Part shown: positions 61,231 to 64,000 of the stretch, piece after piece
How the letters are laid out: every line of letters starts with the position of its first letter
Numbering within the stretch: position 1 is the stretch's first letter
Assembly: GCA_028284605.1 (NCBI GenBank)
Contig: JANQRL010000011.1
Coordinates: 1 to 64,000 of the forward strand
Direction of reading: 5' to 3'
Source: Paracoccaceae bacterium
GTDB lineage: Bacteria > Pseudomonadota > Alphaproteobacteria > Rhodobacterales > Rhodobacteraceae
DNA: 64,000 nucleotides
Translations under genes and position numbers: made by a program
Notes under the pieces: model-generated
What the model was told of the DNA's origin: nothing
Database searches by the model: none
The model's input: only the letters and a program-made list of their open reading frames with translations

Positions 61231-62781
61231 CTACCCCACCTTCACCGACGCCGCCGCCTCCAGCACCCCCGCCAGCGCCATGAACCGGGCCTCGGCCACC
61301 TCGCCGTAGAGCGGTTCGGCCGCGGCGCTCAGATGCAGGGTCAGCTCGCGCTTCTGCGGCTGCCAGCGGAGCCGCCCCGGTGCTTCGTCCGACCCGGTCC
61401 AGAGCATGGCCCCAAGACGCATCGCGCGGCCCAGGATTTCCGCATCCTTCAGTTGCCGAGGCTCCAGCAGCGCATCGAGCGCATCGAACCGCCCGCCCGG
61501 GCTCTTCGACGAATAGCGATACATCAGCGCCCGGCCGAGAAAGACCCGCTCGCCATGCTTCAGCCCGCCCAGATTGGCCCGGGTCGCATTGTCGAAGGTC
61601 ACCTCCGCCCGGTAATCGGGATGCGCCCGCCAGCTCACATCGTGCAGCAGACAGGCCGCCTGGATCAGCCGCACCCGCTGCCAGTCGGCCCGGGGAAAGA
61701 GCGGTTTGACGAAATCATAGAGCCGCCGCCCGAAGCCCGGCAGGCGGGCATCCTTGGCCTCGGCGAACCGGCAGGCCTCGATCAGCGGATCGCGCTCGCG
61801 CAGGTCGCGGGGCATCTGCTCGTAAAGCAGCCCCTCGCGGATGCCGTAGGAGGAGACGGTGATGTCCTTGGGCTTGAAGCTGCGGATCAGTTCCGAGAGC
61901 ACCAGAGAGGCCAGCGGCACCAGACTCATCCGCGCTTCGGAGACGCTGACGGCGGCGCGGAGACCCGCGACATCCTCCGAGCCGATAAAATCCCGGGTCT
62001 TCGAGATCGCCCGCGCGGTCATCCGGTATTCGTGGAGCACGGTCAGCGGATAGGCCCGGCGGTGCATGTCGATCTTCGCAATCGCCCGCCAGGAGCCGCC
62101 GACGAGGAAGAGGCGCTTGCCGGTCGGCTCGCCCATGGCCGTGAAGAGATCGGCCATGACCTCGCGGATATGGGCCTTCACCGCCTTCCGTCCGCCTTTG
62201 AGATCGCGCAGTTTCAGCGGCCCGAGGGCGGAGGTGACGCGGTGGCCGACCCGGCCATCGGAGAGATGGGCCAGTTCCATCGACGAGCCGCCGATATCGC
62301 AGACGAGGCCGTAGGAGCCGGGCCAGCCGAGGAGCACGCCCTGCGCCGAGAGCCGCGCCTCCTCCTGGCCGTCGATGACCCAGAGCTTGATGCCCGTTTC
62401 GGCCTCGATCTCGGCCCGGAACGCGGCACCATCGGCGGCGTCGCGCACCGCGGCGGTGGCGACGGCGGTCAGCGGCGGGATGCCCATGCCCTTGGCCAGG
62501 GCGGCGAAACGGCGGAGCGCGCCGAGCGCCCGGACCCGGCCCTCCGGGTTGAGGCGCCCGGTCTCGCTCAGCCCCGCGCCGAGGCCGCACATGACCTTCT
62601 CATTGTAGAAATAGGCCGGGCTCCGCGCGGCGCCGTCGAACACGACGAGGCGCACCGAGTTCGAGCCGACATCCACCACGCCGACGCGCGACAGCGCCCG
62701 CGATTGCGGATCGGCGAAGAGCGGGCGCCCGAACGGTCCCCAGTCGGTGCCCTCGCCCCTAGTCTTCTGCACCCCGTCCAT
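61231..62781 (-). CDS. ppx: Exopolyphosphatase (Ppx/GppA family)
   Basis: 516 aa. N-terminal actin-like Ppx/GppA domain with VGVVDVGSNSVRLVVFDGAA, VATAAVRDAADGAAF, the catalytic Glu in IDGQEEARLSAQG and CDIGGSSMELA. A C-terminal HD-like helical domain has ACLLHDVSWRAHPDYRAE. It removes phosphate from polyphosphate ends or converts pppGpp. The start at 62781 (MDGVQKTRGEG) is likely; the longer frame upstream covers the palindrome and ppk end. ppk precedes it on the same strand at 104 bp, the usual pairing. Confidence 0.93.
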   Translation of the reverse strand: MDGVQKTRGEGTDWGPFGRPLFADPQSRALSRVGVVDVGSNSVRLVVFDGAARSPAYFYNEKVMCGLGAGLSETGRLNPEGRVRALGALRRFAALAKGMGIPPLTAVATAAVRDAADGAAFRAEIEAETGIKLWVIDGQEEARLSAQGVLLGWPGSYGLVCDIGGSSMELAHLSDGRVGHRVTSALGPLKLRDLKGGRKAVKAHIREVMADLFTAMGEPTGKRLFLVGGSWRAIAKIDMHRRAYPLTVLHEYRMTARAISKTRDFIGSEDVAGLRAAVSVSEARMSLVPLASLVLSELIRSFKPKDITVSSYGIREGLLYEQMPRDLRERDPLIEACRFAEAKDARLPGFGRRLYDFVKPLFPRADWQRVRLIQAACLLHDVSWRAHPDYRAEVTFDNATRANLGGLKHGERVFLGRALMYRYSSKSPGGRFDALDALLEPRQLKDAEILGRAMRLGAMLWTGSDEAPGRLRWQPQKRELTLHLSAAAEPLYGEVAEARFMALAGVLEAAASVKVG

Positions 62782-62849
62782 GGGCCCGTTGTGGCAGGCC
62801 AGGGGCGGGGGGTTCAAGAAAAAGGCGACATCGGCGGCCACCGGGCGCA

Positions 62850-62870
62850 AAATCCTTCGACGAAGGATTT
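62850..62870. repeat. 21-bp palindrome between ppk and ppx
   Basis: AAATCCTTCG, one A, CGAAGGATTT: perfect 10-bp arms with the same CTTCGACGAAG-type centre as the 42255 palindrome. Located 15 bp after the ppk stop; it may end or process the ppk transcript before ppx. Confidence 0.7.
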
Positions 62871-62885
62871 CGCCCCGCCCGCCCG

Positions 62886-64000
<1,115 letters not shown>

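Overview
The window reads as chromosome of a G+C-rich alphaproteobacterium of the order Rhodobacterales (Roseobacter/Paracoccus relatives). The grounds are a scattered set of ethylmalonyl-CoA/propionyl-CoA genes (mcl1, pccB, pccA, mcm), two Hint-domain proteins and a DUF4214/RTX protein of the kind common in this order, a DUF6497 protein beside pccB, and very G+C-rich codon use. No rRNA or tRNA gene was recognised, so genus cannot be fixed.

Layout. 1-81: tail of an IS5-like transposase. 95-3022 (minus): dgcN-dgcA-dat, a D-amino-acid/D-glutamate catabolic operon. 3252-4226: mcl1. 4484-8347 (minus): guanine deaminase, a secreted nuclease, a DMT permease and a LysE-type exporter. The LysE exporter faces its likely LysR regulator argP (9072-9950), but three decayed tandem copies of the first ~211 bp of argP lie between them. 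10552-17695: yebC, a KefB-like antiporter with a His-rich loop, an SLC13/RCK permease, a 3-hydroxyisobutyrate-dehydrogenase-like enzyme and a GATase. 17858-18982: a Hint-domain gene broken by one in-frame amber codon. 19065-23591 (minus): second SLC13/RCK permease, EamA permease, YmdB-like phosphodiesterase, SDR. 23754-31210: secreted propeller-like protein, RTX/DUF4214 protein, SGNH hydrolase, leuA with a leucine-rich leader peptide, methyltransferase, intact Hint protein. 31571-37179: mreB-mreC-mreD-mrdA-rodA, the elongasome operon, followed by ghrA. 38205-42163 (minus): mgtE-fthC-arsC and udg-sseB. 42394-45070: ydcH, Bcr-type MFS pump, hydroxyproline epimerase-like gene. 45255-58509: propionyl-CoA branch pccB...pccA...mcm with small secreted/lipoprotein genes in between. 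58758-64000: J-domain protein, EEP hydrolase, small secreted protein, ppx and the 3' part of ppk.

Metabolic links. Mcl1, propionyl-CoA carboxylase and methylmalonyl-CoA mutase together carry acetyl-CoA/propionyl-CoA assimilation. Dat can collect amino groups from D-amino acids onto D-glutamate, which DgcN and DgcA then feed into N-acetyl-L-glutamate. Ppk and Ppx form the polyphosphate cycle.

Non-coding structure is unusually rich. There are three copies of a ~140-bp element with 19-bp inverted ends, and two pairs of a double palindrome with a compensated base change. A row of four different 20-bp palindromes stands at an exact 24-bp period. Four copies of a 22-bp intergenic motif and several TCGA-centred palindromes in gene-free gaps complete the set. 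The tandem argP fragments and the palindrome families are the features least explained by ordinary annotation.
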